Part shown: positions 8,505 to 16,732 of the stretch, piece after piece
Position numbering within the stretch: position 1 is the stretch's first letter
Layout: the number at the start of each line of letters is the position of its first letter
Source of the DNA: an uncultured Collinsella sp.
GTDB lineage: Bacteria > Actinomycetota > Coriobacteriia > Coriobacteriales > Coriobacteriaceae
Length of the DNA stretch: 36,421 nt
Direction: 5' to 3'
Assembly (NCBI GenBank): GCA_900541285.1
Contig: UQJA01000006.1
Coordinates: 1 to 36,421, forward strand
Notes under the pieces: model-generated
Seen by the model: the letters and a program-made list of their open reading frames with translations, nothing else
The model's database searches: none
Told to the model about the DNA's origin: nothing
Position numbers and translations under genes: made by a program

Positions 8505-9761
8505 CTAGGCGGACTTCTTCTTGCTGTCGGAGACCATCATGTAGACGGTGAGCACGACGGCGATGGCGGCGATCACAATGGCGCCGTAGAAGGACTGCTG
8601 GTAGGCGGCGCTGCCGGCCTCGGCGTGATACAGCACGGCGGTGATGGGCTGGCTGATCCAGGTGGAAGCGGCATAGCCCAAAAACATGATGCCGTAGTTG
8701 ACACCGATGTTGCTGGTACCAAAGGCGCCACCGGTGAGCGGCGGGTAGATGACGAGCAGGGCGCCAAAGCTAAAGCCGAGCAGGGCGAGCGCCACAAAGA
8801 ACATGCTCTGCGTAAAGCTCATCGACATGATGACGAGTGCGACGATGGTGACGACAAGGCTGATGAGCAGCGACTTATAGGCGCCGAGCTTGTCGATGAT
8901 CTGGCCAAAGGACAGACGGCCAACCAGGTTGGCGCAGGTGTTGACGGAGACGACCACGCCGCCGAGGGCGACGGCCGCGGCGCTCGTGGGGTCGGCGAAG
9001 AGCTGGACGGCGGCGATGGAGGCAACCTTGCCCACGAGCAGGGTGCCCGCGGTGGCGGCAAAGGCGAAGGTGATGATGAGGACCCAGAAGCGCGGGGTCT
9101 TGACCATCTCGCCTGGGGTGAGGTCACCGAAGGTGCCGGCGTGCGCGCCGCCCTTGGGGGCCTCGAAGCCCTCGGGCAGCCAACCGGCCTCGGGGGCCTT
9201 CAGGAACAGGGCAGAGGCGGCGATCATCACAAAGAAGATGACGCCGAGCGCCTTAAGGGCGCCAAAGATGCCCAGGCTCGGGATGAGCAACGAGGCGAGC
9301 ACCGGGGACAGCACGGCGGGGCCGGCGGTCGAAGCGGCCAGGGTGATGCCGGAGGCAAGGCCCTTCTTGTCGATGAACCACTTTTGGCCGGTGGTGAGCG
9401 CGGGGTTGTAGCCCAGGCCGTTGCCGATGGCGGCGACGAGCGAGAACCACAGGTAGAACTGCCACGGCTCGGTGACGGTGCCGGACATGAACCAGCCCAG
9501 GCCGTAGCACACGGCGGCGGCGATAACGACGTTGCGCGGGCCGATCTTATCGGAGATGCGGCCGGCGAAGATGCCCGTCACGGCCATGATGGTCTGAAAG
9601 ACCGGGAAGGCCCAGGTAAGAGCGCTGGACCACTCGGGGTAGACGGCGAGCAGGTTCTTGCTCACGACGGAATACAGCGCGATGGAGCTGATGAAGAACA
9701 TGGTGACGCACGCGGCGGAAAGCACGACGGCGCGACCCTTGTTGGAGTTGGTGGAAGCCAT
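8505..9761 (-). CDS. MFS transporter, OFA (oxalate/formate antiporter-like) family
   Basis: 418 aa with about 12 hydrophobic membrane segments. The loop after the second segment has GRISDKIGPRNVV, close to the MFS motif A, and the GLGYNPALTTGQKWFIDKKGLASGI stretch is characteristic of the OFA group of carboxylate/anion carriers. Integral membrane protein that probably takes up a small organic anion or polyol acid. It is the middle gene of the operon between the SDR (65-base gap) and the Gfo/Idh dehydrogenase. The start at 9761 has only a weak AAAGAG ribosome site. Which substrate it moves cannot be decided from sequence. Confidence 0.88.
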   Translation of the reverse strand: MASTNSNKGRAVVLSAACVTMFFISSIALYSVVSKNLLAVYPEWSSALTWAFPVFQTIMAVTGIFAGRISDKIGPRNVVIAAAVCYGLGWFMSGTVTEPWQFYLWFSLVAAIGNGLGYNPALTTGQKWFIDKKGLASGITLAASTAGPAVLSPVLASLLIPSLGIFGALKALGVIFFVMIAASALFLKAPEAGWLPEGFEAPKGGAHAGTFGDLTPGEMVKTPRFWVLIITFAFAATAGTLLVGKVASIAAVQLFADPTSAAAVALGGVVVSVNTCANLVGRLSFGQIIDKLGAYKSLLISLVVTIVALVIMSMSFTQSMFFVALALLGFSFGALLVIYPPLTGGAFGTSNIGVNYGIMFLGYAASTWISQPITAVLYHAEAGSAAYQQSFYGAIVIAAIAVVLTVYMMVSDSKKKSA

Positions 9762-9826
9762 TGGACTCTTTCTAATCGATACGGGGGAGGAGCGGTCGTA
9801 TCCGCGGGTCTCCCTGTTAGGTTGGT

Positions 9827-10708
9827 TTACTGGTCAGTCGGCTTGGCGACGCCGGACCCATCGGACCAAAGCTCGACACCCTTGTTCTTGAGGTAGTTGT
9901 CGGCATAGGCGCGACGGCCGCCGGGCTTGGCGGTGAGGTCGCCCATCATATTGGAGAAGCCACCATCGACCTTGATGGCGTCGCCGGTGGTAAAGTCCGA
10001 GCGCTTGGACGCCAGGAACATGACGGCGTTGGCGATATCACTGACCTCGCCGATGCGACGCGTGGCGATCAGGCGGCTGCGGCTCTTTTCGACCTCGGGG
10101 TCGGCGTAGAAGTTGGCCGACATCGGGGTCTTAACGAAGCAGGGCTCGACGCAGTTGGAGCGGACGCCGTAGGGGCCCCACTCGGCGGCGAGCATCTTGG
10201 ACATCATGTTGACGCCGGCCTTGGTGGAGCTGTACACGCCCGAGAACGTCTCGGGGGAGTGGCTGGCGACGGTCGAGATGTGCACCAAGCGGCCCTGGCC
10301 GGCCTTGATCATCTCGCGACCAAAGCGCTGCGAGGTGATGAAGTAGCCGGTGAGATTGACGTTGAGCACCTGCTCCCAGTCGCTCAGCGGCAGGTCTTCC
10401 ATGGCGGCGAAGCGCAGGATGCCGGCGGTGTTGACGAGAACGTCGACGCGGCCGAAGTCGGCGATGGTGGCATCGACGGCGGCCTGAACCTCGGCCTCGT
10501 CGGTGGCGTTCATCTTGTAACCCTCGGCGTGGATGTCAAACTCGGCGGCGAGGTCGGCGGCTGCGGCCTTGACCTTCTCCTCGTCCAGGTCGAGCAGGAC
10601 GACATTGGCGCCGTTGCGGGCGAACTCGCGGCAGATCTCGACGCCCATACCGCCGAGTGCGCCAGTCACGGCGCAGACATCGCCCTCGAGCTTAAGCCAG
10701 TTGCTCAT
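9827..10708 (-). CDS. Short-chain dehydrogenase/reductase (SDR, classical)
   Basis: 293 aa. Cofactor loop TGALGGMG (about residues 15-22), an acidic LLDLD at the end of beta-2 that favours NAD(H), NTAG (about 91), catalytic Ser in HISTVAS and YSSTK (about 160) for the Tyr-Lys pair. The closing KVDGGF lies near residue 256 and is followed by an unusual extra 35-residue tail, as classical SDRs usually end there. First gene of the operon with the OFA transporter and Gfo/Idh enzyme and divergent from a LysR regulator, so it probably oxidises a hydroxyl of the imported compound. The start has a GGAAG-type ribosome site. It could also act on sugar alcohols, sugar acids or steroids. Confidence 0.9.
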   Translation of the reverse strand: MSNWLKLEGDVCAVTGALGGMGVEICREFARNGANVVLLDLDEEKVKAAAADLAAEFDIHAEGYKMNATDEAEVQAAVDATIADFGRVDVLVNTAGILRFAAMEDLPLSDWEQVLNVNLTGYFITSQRFGREMIKAGQGRLVHISTVASHSPETFSGVYSSTKAGVNMMSKMLAAEWGPYGVRSNCVEPCFVKTPMSANFYADPEVEKSRSRLIATRRIGEVSDIANAVMFLASKRSDFTTGDAIKVDGGFSNMMGDLTAKPGGRRAYADNYLKNKGVELWSDGSGVAKPTDQ

Positions 10709-10940
10709 AGGAACTTCCCTTCTTGTGCCTCCCGGTGGGTCGCTCCTATTAATCGACCCACGTGGTTTTCGCTGGTTATCGTATGCTTTGCATTTGCGCA
10801 GGTGAATTGCATATTTGTTAGAATGGCGTTAACCGTAGGTTTACACCGTGCGATGCAGTTTTTCTCAATTGAGCGCGTGACCTGCGAAAACAACCCCCTG
10901 TGGCATCATGTGGCCACAGACGCGAAAACGGGAGATTGAC
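10709..10940. promoter_or_regulatory. Divergent control region of the SDR operon and the LysR gene
   Basis: The 232-base gap is more AT-rich than its flanks. Candidate sites for the LysR protein include CTGTGGC at 10898-10904 inverted at 10913-10919 (eight-base spacer), the palindrome CTCAATTGAG at 10864-10873 and ATGC-TTT-GCAT near 10783. LysR-type boxes of the T-N11-A kind are expected in such a gap, but which one is used cannot be told from sequence. Confidence 0.5.
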
Positions 10941-11819
10941 GTGTACGATCGACGACTTGAGGCCATATCGGCCGCCGCGGAGCTGGGAAGCTTCTCGCGT
11001 GCGGCGGCAAAATTGCGCGTGTCGACCCCGGCGCTCGTCAAGCAGGTGTCGGGCTTCGAGGCCGAGTTTGGCATCACGTTGTTCGAGCGCTCGCATTCTG
11101 GTGTTAAGGTGACGCCGGCGGGCGCTCTGCTGGTGGACGACGCGCGCTCGATCATGCGGCAGTCCGAGGACGCGCTGCGCCGCGCCCGACGCGCGGCGGG
11201 CGATGGCGGTGCCGTGCGTCTGGGCGTGTCGATGATGTGCCCGGGGCGTCAGACGCTTTCGATGTGGACGGGCGTGCACGAGTTGGAGCCATCGCTGCGA
11301 TTTGAGATCGTGCCGGTAAGCGACCTCTATGACGAGCGCGAATCCGTCATGCGCAGCCTTGGTCGCGAGGTAGATGTGGTGCAGTCGAGTTTTTCGACCC
11401 CGCGCTGGGGCGACACCTGCCAAAAGCTCCGCATCGTCAACGTGCCGTTTTATATCGACGTACCGCGTACAAGCCCGCTTGCGCGCAAGAGTCGCATTAC
11501 GGTCGCCGACCTGGAGGGAATGCGCCTGCGCGTGCTCCGTCACGGCAACGATGCCATGGATAGCTTGCGTATCGATCTTTTGGCAGACGGCGGCGTGGAC
11601 GTGATCGACGCGGACAGCTTTGACTTTGCGCTCTTTAACGAGGCGGAGGAAAAGGGCGACGCGGTGCTCACCTGCGGCGCATGGTCGGGCGTGCACCCGG
11701 CCTTTGTGGGCGTACCGTTCCTGTGCGGCCGCGAGGTGCCGGTCTTTCTGCACTACCCGCTCGAGCCCACCCTCCAAGTACAAAAATTCGTCAACGCCAT
11801 GGCTCAGCTTCTCAAATAG
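10941..11819 (+). CDS. LysR-family transcriptional regulator
   Basis: 292 aa from the GTG at 10941, preceded by GGGAG at 10930-10934. An ATG at 10908 in the same frame lacks a ribosome site and would push the DNA-binding domain 11 residues inward, unlike the family. The winged helix-turn-helix is at the start (RRLEAISAAAELGSFSRAAA, then VSTPALVKQV, then LFERSHSGVKVTPAG), followed by a periplasmic-binding-protein-like effector domain from about residue 90. It is divergent from the SDR > MFS > dehydrogenase operon, the classic layout for LysR control of a catabolic operon, and probably responds to that substrate. A strong terminator follows 15 bases after the stop. Confidence 0.92.
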   Translation: MYDRRLEAISAAAELGSFSRAAAKLRVSTPALVKQVSGFEAEFGITLFERSHSGVKVTPAGALLVDDARSIMRQSEDALRRARRAAGDGGAVRLGVSMMCPGRQTLSMWTGVHELEPSLRFEIVPVSDLYDERESVMRSLGREVDVVQSSFSTPRWGDTCQKLRIVNVPFYIDVPRTSPLARKSRITVADLEGMRLRVLRHGNDAMDSLRIDLLADGGVDVIDADSFDFALFNEAEEKGDAVLTCGAWSGVHPAFVGVPFLCGREVPVFLHYPLEPTLQVQKFVNAMAQLLK

Positions 11820-11834
11820 CCCATCCTTACAAAA

Positions 11835-11864
11835 TGAGGCCCTGGCCAAACGGCCAGGGCCTCA
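11835..11864. terminator. Bidirectional intrinsic terminator between lysR and the ABC operon
   Basis: Perfect 13-bp stem (arm TGAGGCCCTGGCC at 11835-11847, complement 11852-11864) with a four-base loop. TTTT follows on the minus strand (complement of 11831-11834) and a T-rich stretch on the plus strand (11871-11877). It can end both convergent transcripts. Confidence 0.88.
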
Positions 11865-11920
11865 CAAACTTTTATTCCGTTCTACATGACGGGCTGATCG
11901 CCCTCCGTCAGTAATCGGTC

Positions 11921-13840
11921 CTACTCCAGCTCAAACGCTCCGGTGTAGAGCTGGTAGTAATACCCGCGCTTGGCGATCAGCTCGTCGTGGTTGCCGCGCT
12001 CGATGATGCGGCCGTGGTCCAGACAGATGATCGCGTCGGAGTTGCGCACGGTGGACAGGCGGTGTGCGATGACAAACGTCGTGCGGCCCTCCATGAGCTT
12101 GTCCATGCCCGCTTGCACGATGGCCTCGGTGCGAGTGTCGATGGAGCTCGTGGCCTCGTCCAGGATCATTGCCGGCGGATCGGCGACGGCGGCGCGTGCA
12201 ATCGAGATCAACTGGCGCTGGCCCTGCGACAGCTGGGCGCCGTTGCCGGTGAGCATGGTGTCGTAGCCGTCGGGCAGGCGGGTGATAAAGTCGTCCGCGC
12301 CCGCGAGCTTGGCCGCCGCGATGCACTCCTCGTCGGTGGCGTCCAGATTGCCGTAGCGGATGTTATCCATCACGGTGCCGGTGAACAGGTTCACGTCCTG
12401 CAGTACCACGCCCAGCGAGCGGCGCAGATCGGCCTTGCGGATCTTGTTGACGTTGATGCCGTCGTAGCGAATCTTGCCGTCGGCGATGTCGTAGAAGCGG
12501 TTGATGAGGTTGGTGATGGTCGTCTTGCCCGCACCGGTGGCGCCGACAAACGCGACCTTCTGGCCCGGCTTGGCAAACACGGACACGCCGTGCAGCACCT
12601 CGTGGTCGGGCGTGTAGCCAAAGTCGACGTTGTCCATGACCAGGTCGCCGCGCAGTGGCACGTACTCGATCTCGCCGGTTGCGCGGTGCGGATGTTTCCA
12701 TGCCCACATGCCGGTATGGTGGTCGGCCTCCTCGAGCTGCCAGGTATCGGGGTTCACCTGCGCATTGACGAGCGTCACATAGCCTTCGTCGGCTTCGGGC
12801 TCCTCGTCGATGAGCTCAAAGATGCGGTCGGCGCCGGCGAGGCCCATGACCACGGCGTTGATCTGCTGCGAGATCTGACCGATCTGTCCGCAGAACTGCT
12901 TGGTCATGTTGAGGAACGGCACCACGACGGCGATGGACAGCGCCATGCCCGAGATGCTCAGGTTGGGCACGCCCAGCGCCAGGAAAATGCCGCCTGCCAG
13001 TGCGACCAGCACGTAGAGCAGATTGCCCAGGTTCATAAGGATGGGCATGAGGATGTTGGCGTACATGTTGGCCTTCTGCGAGACCTCGAAGAGCTTTTCG
13101 TTGCGCTCGTCAAAATCGGCCTCGGCGGCAGACTCGTGGCAGAATGCCTTGACGACCTTCTGGCCGTTCATGACTTCCTCGATATGGCCCTCGACCACGC
13201 CGAGTTCGGTCTGCTGCGCAATAAAGAAACGCGCGGAGTTGGAGCCGAGCAGCTTGGTCATAAAGGTCATAAAGGCGACGCCTGCCACAATGACCAGGCA
13301 CATCCACACGCTGTAGTACAGCATGATAAAGAACACCGTGGCGATGACGATGACCGTCATGAGCAGGTTGGGCAGCGACTGGCTGATCATCTGGCGCAGC
13401 GTATCGATGTCGTTGGTGTAGTGGCTCATGATGTCGCCGCGCTGGTGCGTGTCGAAGTAGCGGATCGGCAGGTCCTGCATGCGGTTGAACATCTTCTCGC
13501 GCAGTTTCTCCAGCGAGCCCTGCGTGACGATGGCCATGGCGCGGTTCCAGAACAGTGAGGACAGGATGCCGACGCCGTAGATGCAGGCGAGGGTGGTCAC
13601 GAGCTGTGCGATCTTGGGCTGCGCGACTTCCCAATCGCCCGACTGCCACGAGTCGCTAATAATCTGCAGGGCGCTCTGAAGGAAGGTCGCGCCGATGGAG
13701 TTGATGATGGCGCAGAGCACCACGCCGGCGACGACGAGGGGCAAAAGCACGGGGTAGAAGCCAAAAAGCGTCTTGATGAGGCGCGACATGGTGCCGCCCT
13801 TGCGGTTGAGCGCGCGCTCGGCGGTCGTTGCCTTACTCAT
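11921..13840 (-). CDS. ABC exporter half-transporter (permease-ATPase), canonical site subunit
   Basis: 639 aa from the ATG at 13840, which has GGAGG about nine bases before it and overlaps the previous gene by eight bases (ATGAGTAA). Six membrane segments (about 25-320) are followed by a roughly 45-residue insert (about 352-396) and a nucleotide-binding domain with GATGAGKT (433-440), signature LSQGQ (537-541) and Walker B MILDEATSS with catalytic E562. It should pair with the upstream subunit as a heterodimeric exporter of the LmrCD/BmrCD/TM287-288 type, which expel drugs or lipophilic compounds. It is the last gene of the MarR-led operon, with the terminator at 11835-11864 behind it. Confidence 0.93.
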   Translation of the reverse strand: MSKATTAERALNRKGGTMSRLIKTLFGFYPVLLPLVVAGVVLCAIINSIGATFLQSALQIISDSWQSGDWEVAQPKIAQLVTTLACIYGVGILSSLFWNRAMAIVTQGSLEKLREKMFNRMQDLPIRYFDTHQRGDIMSHYTNDIDTLRQMISQSLPNLLMTVIVIATVFFIMLYYSVWMCLVIVAGVAFMTFMTKLLGSNSARFFIAQQTELGVVEGHIEEVMNGQKVVKAFCHESAAEADFDERNEKLFEVSQKANMYANILMPILMNLGNLLYVLVALAGGIFLALGVPNLSISGMALSIAVVVPFLNMTKQFCGQIGQISQQINAVVMGLAGADRIFELIDEEPEADEGYVTLVNAQVNPDTWQLEEADHHTGMWAWKHPHRATGEIEYVPLRGDLVMDNVDFGYTPDHEVLHGVSVFAKPGQKVAFVGATGAGKTTITNLINRFYDIADGKIRYDGINVNKIRKADLRRSLGVVLQDVNLFTGTVMDNIRYGNLDATDEECIAAAKLAGADDFITRLPDGYDTMLTGNGAQLSQGQRQLISIARAAVADPPAMILDEATSSIDTRTEAIVQAGMDKLMEGRTTFVIAHRLSTVRNSDAIICLDHGRIIERGNHDELIAKRGYYYQLYTGAFELE

Positions 13841-15647
13841 GTGCCTCGCCTCCTTCCTGGGTCTGAGCTTGCGTTGCGGATGCCTCGGTGCCGGCCTCGA
13901 CGGCCCCTTCGCCTTCGGCAGACATCTTGTTTTGCGAGTTAAAGGTCTCGCGATAGATCTCGCTCGTCTTGAGTAGCTCATCGTGGTTGCCGATCTGCGC
14001 GATGCGGCCGCCCTCCATGACGATGATGCGGTCTGCATCCTGCACGGAGCTAATGCGCTGGGCGATGATGAGCTTGGTCGTGTTGGGCAGATAGCTTGCC
14101 AGCCCTGCGCGGATCTTGGCGTCGGTCTTGGTGTCGACGGCGCTGGTGGAGTCGTCCAGGATCAAGATCTTGGGGCGACGCAGCAGGGCACGCGCAATGC
14201 ACAGGCGCTGCTTCTGACCGCCCGAGACATTGGAGCCGCCCTGCTCGATCCAGGTGTCATAGCCCTTGGGGAAGCCGTCGACAAACTCGTCGGCGCAGGC
14301 CAGATGTGCCGCCTCGCGGACCTCTTCGTCGGTGGCGTTCGGGTCGCCCCAACGCAGGTTCTCGGCAATCGTGCCGCTAAACAGCACGTTTTTCTGCAAT
14401 ACCATGGCCACTTGGTGGCGCAGGGCGTCCAAGTCGTAGTCGCGCACATCCACGCCGCCCACGCGCACGGTGCCTTCGGTGGCGTCGTACAGGCGGGCGA
14501 TGAGGTTTACAAGCGTGGACTTGGCCGAGCCGGTGCCGCCGATGATGCCGATGGTCTCGCCGCTCTTAATGTGCAGGTCGATATCGTCGAGCGCCTGGCG
14601 CTTCGCATGCGCGGAGTACTTAAAGCTCACGTGGTCAAAGTCGATGGAGCCGTCGGCAACCTCGAGCACGGGCTCGGCGGGATCGGCGATCGTGGGCTCG
14701 GCGGCCAACACCTCGGTAATGCGGTGTGCCGATTCGTCGGCCATGGTCACCATGACAAAGATCATCGACAACTGCATCAGACTCATCAGAATCTGGAAGC
14801 CATAGGTAAAGATCGAGGAGAGCTGGCCCACGTCGAACAGCGTTCCCTGGCTCGTGATGATGAGCTTGGAGCCCAGGTAGATGATGACGACAAACGCGCC
14901 GTTGACGCAGATGTTCATCATGGGGTTGTTAAAGGCGAGCAGCTTCTCGGCGCGGGTGAAGTCCATCTGGACGTCGCGTGCGGCGGTCGCGAACTTCTCC
15001 TTCTCAAAGTCTTCGCGCACATAGCTCTTAACTACGCGCATGCCGGTGACGTTTTCCTCGACGGACTCGTTAAGGGCGTCGTACTTGTGGAACACGCGCG
15101 AGAAGATGGGGCGCACCTTAAAGATGATAAAGAACAGCCCAAAGCCCAGCAGTGGAATGATGACCAGGTAGACCATGGCGACGCTGCCGCCCATGATAAA
15201 TGCCATGGTAAAGGCGAAGATCAATACCAGCGGCGCGCGCACGGCGATGCGGATGATCATCATAAAGGCCTGCTGCACGTTGTTGATATCGGTGGTCAGG
15301 CGCGTGACGAGCGAGGAGCTCGAGAACTCATCGATGTTGGCAAAGCTGAACGTTTGGATCTTGTAGAACAGGTCGTGACGCAGGTTCTTAGCGAAGCCGC
15401 AACTCGCATGGCTGCAGGTGACGCCGGCAGCGGCGCCAAAAGCAAGCGACGTCAGCGCGATGAGCACCAAAAAGCCCGCGGTGGGAAGCATCTCGGCTAC
15501 GGTGGCGCCGTCTTTGATGGCATCGATCAGGTTGGCGGTGATAAATGGAATCAGCATCTCGCAGAGCACCTCGCCAAGCACGAGCAATGGCGTGGCAACA
15601 GTGACTTTCATATAGTCGCGGACGCTGCCCATGAGGGTTTTAATCAT
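13833..15647 (-). CDS. ABC exporter half-transporter (permease-ATPase), degenerate site subunit
   Basis: 604 aa with six membrane segments (about 15-310) and a nucleotide-binding domain. Walker A is GGTGSAKST (370-378), with Ala for the third glycine, the signature is VSGGQ (474-478), and Walker B ends ILDDST with Asp499 where the catalytic Glu normally is. One such degenerate half is the rule in heterodimeric exporters, where it forms the slowly hydrolysing site. The partner downstream has the canonical Glu. The start overlaps the marR stop by eight bases (ATGATTAA) and the stop overlaps the next start by eight, so translation of all three genes is coupled. The last 35 residues are an acidic, Ala/Glu-rich tail. 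Confidence 0.93.
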   Translation of the reverse strand: MIKTLMGSVRDYMKVTVATPLLVLGEVLCEMLIPFITANLIDAIKDGATVAEMLPTAGFLVLIALTSLAFGAAAGVTCSHASCGFAKNLRHDLFYKIQTFSFANIDEFSSSSLVTRLTTDINNVQQAFMMIIRIAVRAPLVLIFAFTMAFIMGGSVAMVYLVIIPLLGFGLFFIIFKVRPIFSRVFHKYDALNESVEENVTGMRVVKSYVREDFEKEKFATAARDVQMDFTRAEKLLAFNNPMMNICVNGAFVVIIYLGSKLIITSQGTLFDVGQLSSIFTYGFQILMSLMQLSMIFVMVTMADESAHRITEVLAAEPTIADPAEPVLEVADGSIDFDHVSFKYSAHAKRQALDDIDLHIKSGETIGIIGGTGSAKSTLVNLIARLYDATEGTVRVGGVDVRDYDLDALRHQVAMVLQKNVLFSGTIAENLRWGDPNATDEEVREAAHLACADEFVDGFPKGYDTWIEQGGSNVSGGQKQRLCIARALLRRPKILILDDSTSAVDTKTDAKIRAGLASYLPNTTKLIIAQRISSVQDADRIIVMEGGRIAQIGNHDELLKTSEIYRETFNSQNKMSAEGEGAVEAGTEASATQAQTQEGGEAHE

Positions 15648-16143
15648 CCAGTTCCTCCCAGGTTACGCGGATTTTATCGAGCATTTCGGCGAGGTCCTCG
15701 CGCTCGTCGTGGGTGAGCGCGCTAAAGGCCTGCTCTCTAAAGCGAATGCGGGCCGCTTGGTCGATGCGGGCATTTTCCCGGCCGGTTTCGGTCAGGCGAA
15801 TGGTGAGTTGCCGTCGATCCTTGGGGTTACGGCTGCGCTCGATGAGGCCGTTGAGCTCGAGTTTGGACAGGATCTCGGAAAGCGACCCCGGCTTGAGGTC
15901 AAAGTGCATGCCGAGTTCCTGCTGCGACATCTCGCCGCCGGGCTGTTTGGCCAGCAGGCAGATAATGGGCGCCTTGCCGGATACGCCACCACCATGAAAG
16001 TGCATGTAATGGCCGCAAAAGCCCAGGTTATTGAGGATGCGCTTGGCAAGCTTGTCTTCCGAGCCAACCGCTTCGGGTACATCAGCCGGCTGTGACGGGT
16101 CGCCGCCGGGTTCGTGCGGATAGACGAGTGGTTCAACACACAT
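15640..16143 (-). CDS. MarR-family transcriptional regulator
   Basis: 167 aa. The winged helix-turn-helix runs from about residue 65 to 125: MSQQELGMHFDLKPGSLSEIL as helices 3-4, then LIERSRNPKDRRQLTIRLT as the wing. The C-terminal helices give the dimer interface. A His- and Gly-rich piece (CGHYMHFHGGG, about 43-53) precedes the domain. It leads the operon with the two exporter halves and overlaps the next gene by eight bases, so it is probably an autorepressor that is released by a transported drug or metabolite. The AGGAG is 12 bases from the ATG at 16143, rather far, but no better in-frame start is seen. Confidence 0.9.
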   Translation of the reverse strand: MCVEPLVYPHEPGGDPSQPADVPEAVGSEDKLAKRILNNLGFCGHYMHFHGGGVSGKAPIICLLAKQPGGEMSQQELGMHFDLKPGSLSEILSKLELNGLIERSRNPKDRRQLTIRLTETGRENARIDQAARIRFREQAFSALTHDEREDLAEMLDKIRVTWEELDD

Positions 16144-16167
16144 ATCTAAGCTTCGCTCCTTTCTTTA

Positions 16168-16227
16168 GTTAGGTAGTGGAATTGTTTTGTGCCTAACCAA
16201 TTTAGGAGCGTGAGAAATCAATGTCAA
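16168..16227 (-). promoter_or_regulatory. Promoter and candidate MarR operator of the exporter operon
   Basis: On the minus strand TTGACA (16227-16222, perfect -35), a 17-base spacer and TAAATT (16204-16199) form a good sigma-70-type promoter. Just downstream, over the expected transcript start, GTTAGG (16168-16173) is inverted as CCTAAC (16192-16197). A MarR dimer bound there would block transcription. Confidence 0.7.
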
Positions 16228-16242
16228 GGTACCAAACTAGTG

Positions 16243-16335
16243 GTTACGCGGTTTTACCAAACCGCGTAACGGCTCGACGCTGCAAACCCGCCAGAGCGGC
16301 AATCTGCCTTTCAACTTCGGCGGCATGACCTTATA
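16243..16335 (+). repeat. Nested-hairpin element, copy C1 (truncated)
   Basis: Starts with a perfect 12-bp-armed palindrome (GTTACGCGGTTT, TACC loop, complement; 16243-16270), then GGCTCGACGCTGC, then CCAGAGCGGCAA as in the other copies. It breaks off in the middle where copy C2 begins, so it looks like a half element left by an insertion or recombination next to C2. Confidence 0.7.
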
Positions 16336-16474
16336 GTTACGGCGTTTTACCAAACGCCTTACCCGGCCGACGCTGCAAACGCTCCTAAGTGGCAATCTGG
16401 CGTTCAATCGTCGGGTATGGTTACAAGGCCTATGCCCTCCTCTTTCACGCCACCTTGCTCACTTAGGAGCGTTT
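16336..16474 (+). repeat. Nested-hairpin element, copy C2
   Basis: A GTTACGGCGTTT palindrome (16336-16362, distal end decayed) is followed by CGACGCTGC and an outer stem of perfect 14-bp arms (AAACGCTCCTAAGT at 16377-16390, complement at 16461-16474). Inside, GGTATGG and CCTATGCCC mark a degraded inner hairpin. The architecture is the same as at 29347-29510 and 35307-35440, but the outer arm sequence differs on both sides together, so base pairing rather than sequence is kept. Confidence 0.72.
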
Positions 16475-16520
16475 TCGCTGTCCGTCCTCAACCTGTGATT
16501 CCGTCACGGTCCGCTTCGGT

Positions 16521-16574
16521 AGTCGTTGGGGACGTTCTTGTTTGGCTAGTCATTTAAGAACGTCCCCAATGACT
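16521..16574. repeat. REP-like palindrome of the GGGGACGTTCTT type
   Basis: 19-bp arms (AGTCGTTGGGGACGTTCTT at 16521-16539, complement at 16556-16574, one mismatch) around a 16-base loop. Half of the same sequence (GACGTCCCCAATGACTA) occurs at the end of the repeat element near 29494-29510. REP sequences with GGGGACGT-like cores are often served by Y1 (RAYT) transposases, but none is encoded in this window. The 16144-16732 gap holds this, C1, C2 and the marR promoter and no gene. Confidence 0.8.
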
Positions 16575-16732
16575 ATCCACTAGGCCGCGATGGAGCAAAC
16601 GGCCCCCATTTCCGAAACCTTTCCGCAACAATTTGCCCGTCGCGCCGCTCGCCTCCGCTTGCAACGTCCCCTGCGCTACACTTAGTCGCACTGTGGCGCT
16701 GCTGCGCCGTGCCCGAACCAAGGGAGACCCTC

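Noticed and set aside
7371..9896. Very long open frame (about 840 codons) on the plus strand opposite the dehydrogenase and MFS genes
   Set aside because: Composition is Gly/Ala/Asp/His-rich low-complexity translation typical of the antisense frame of a GC-rich gene; the opposite strand carries well-recognised families.
16600..16732. Short GC-rich frames before the B6 kinase gene
   Set aside because: No ribosome site and no similarity; the kinase start at 16733 is well supported.
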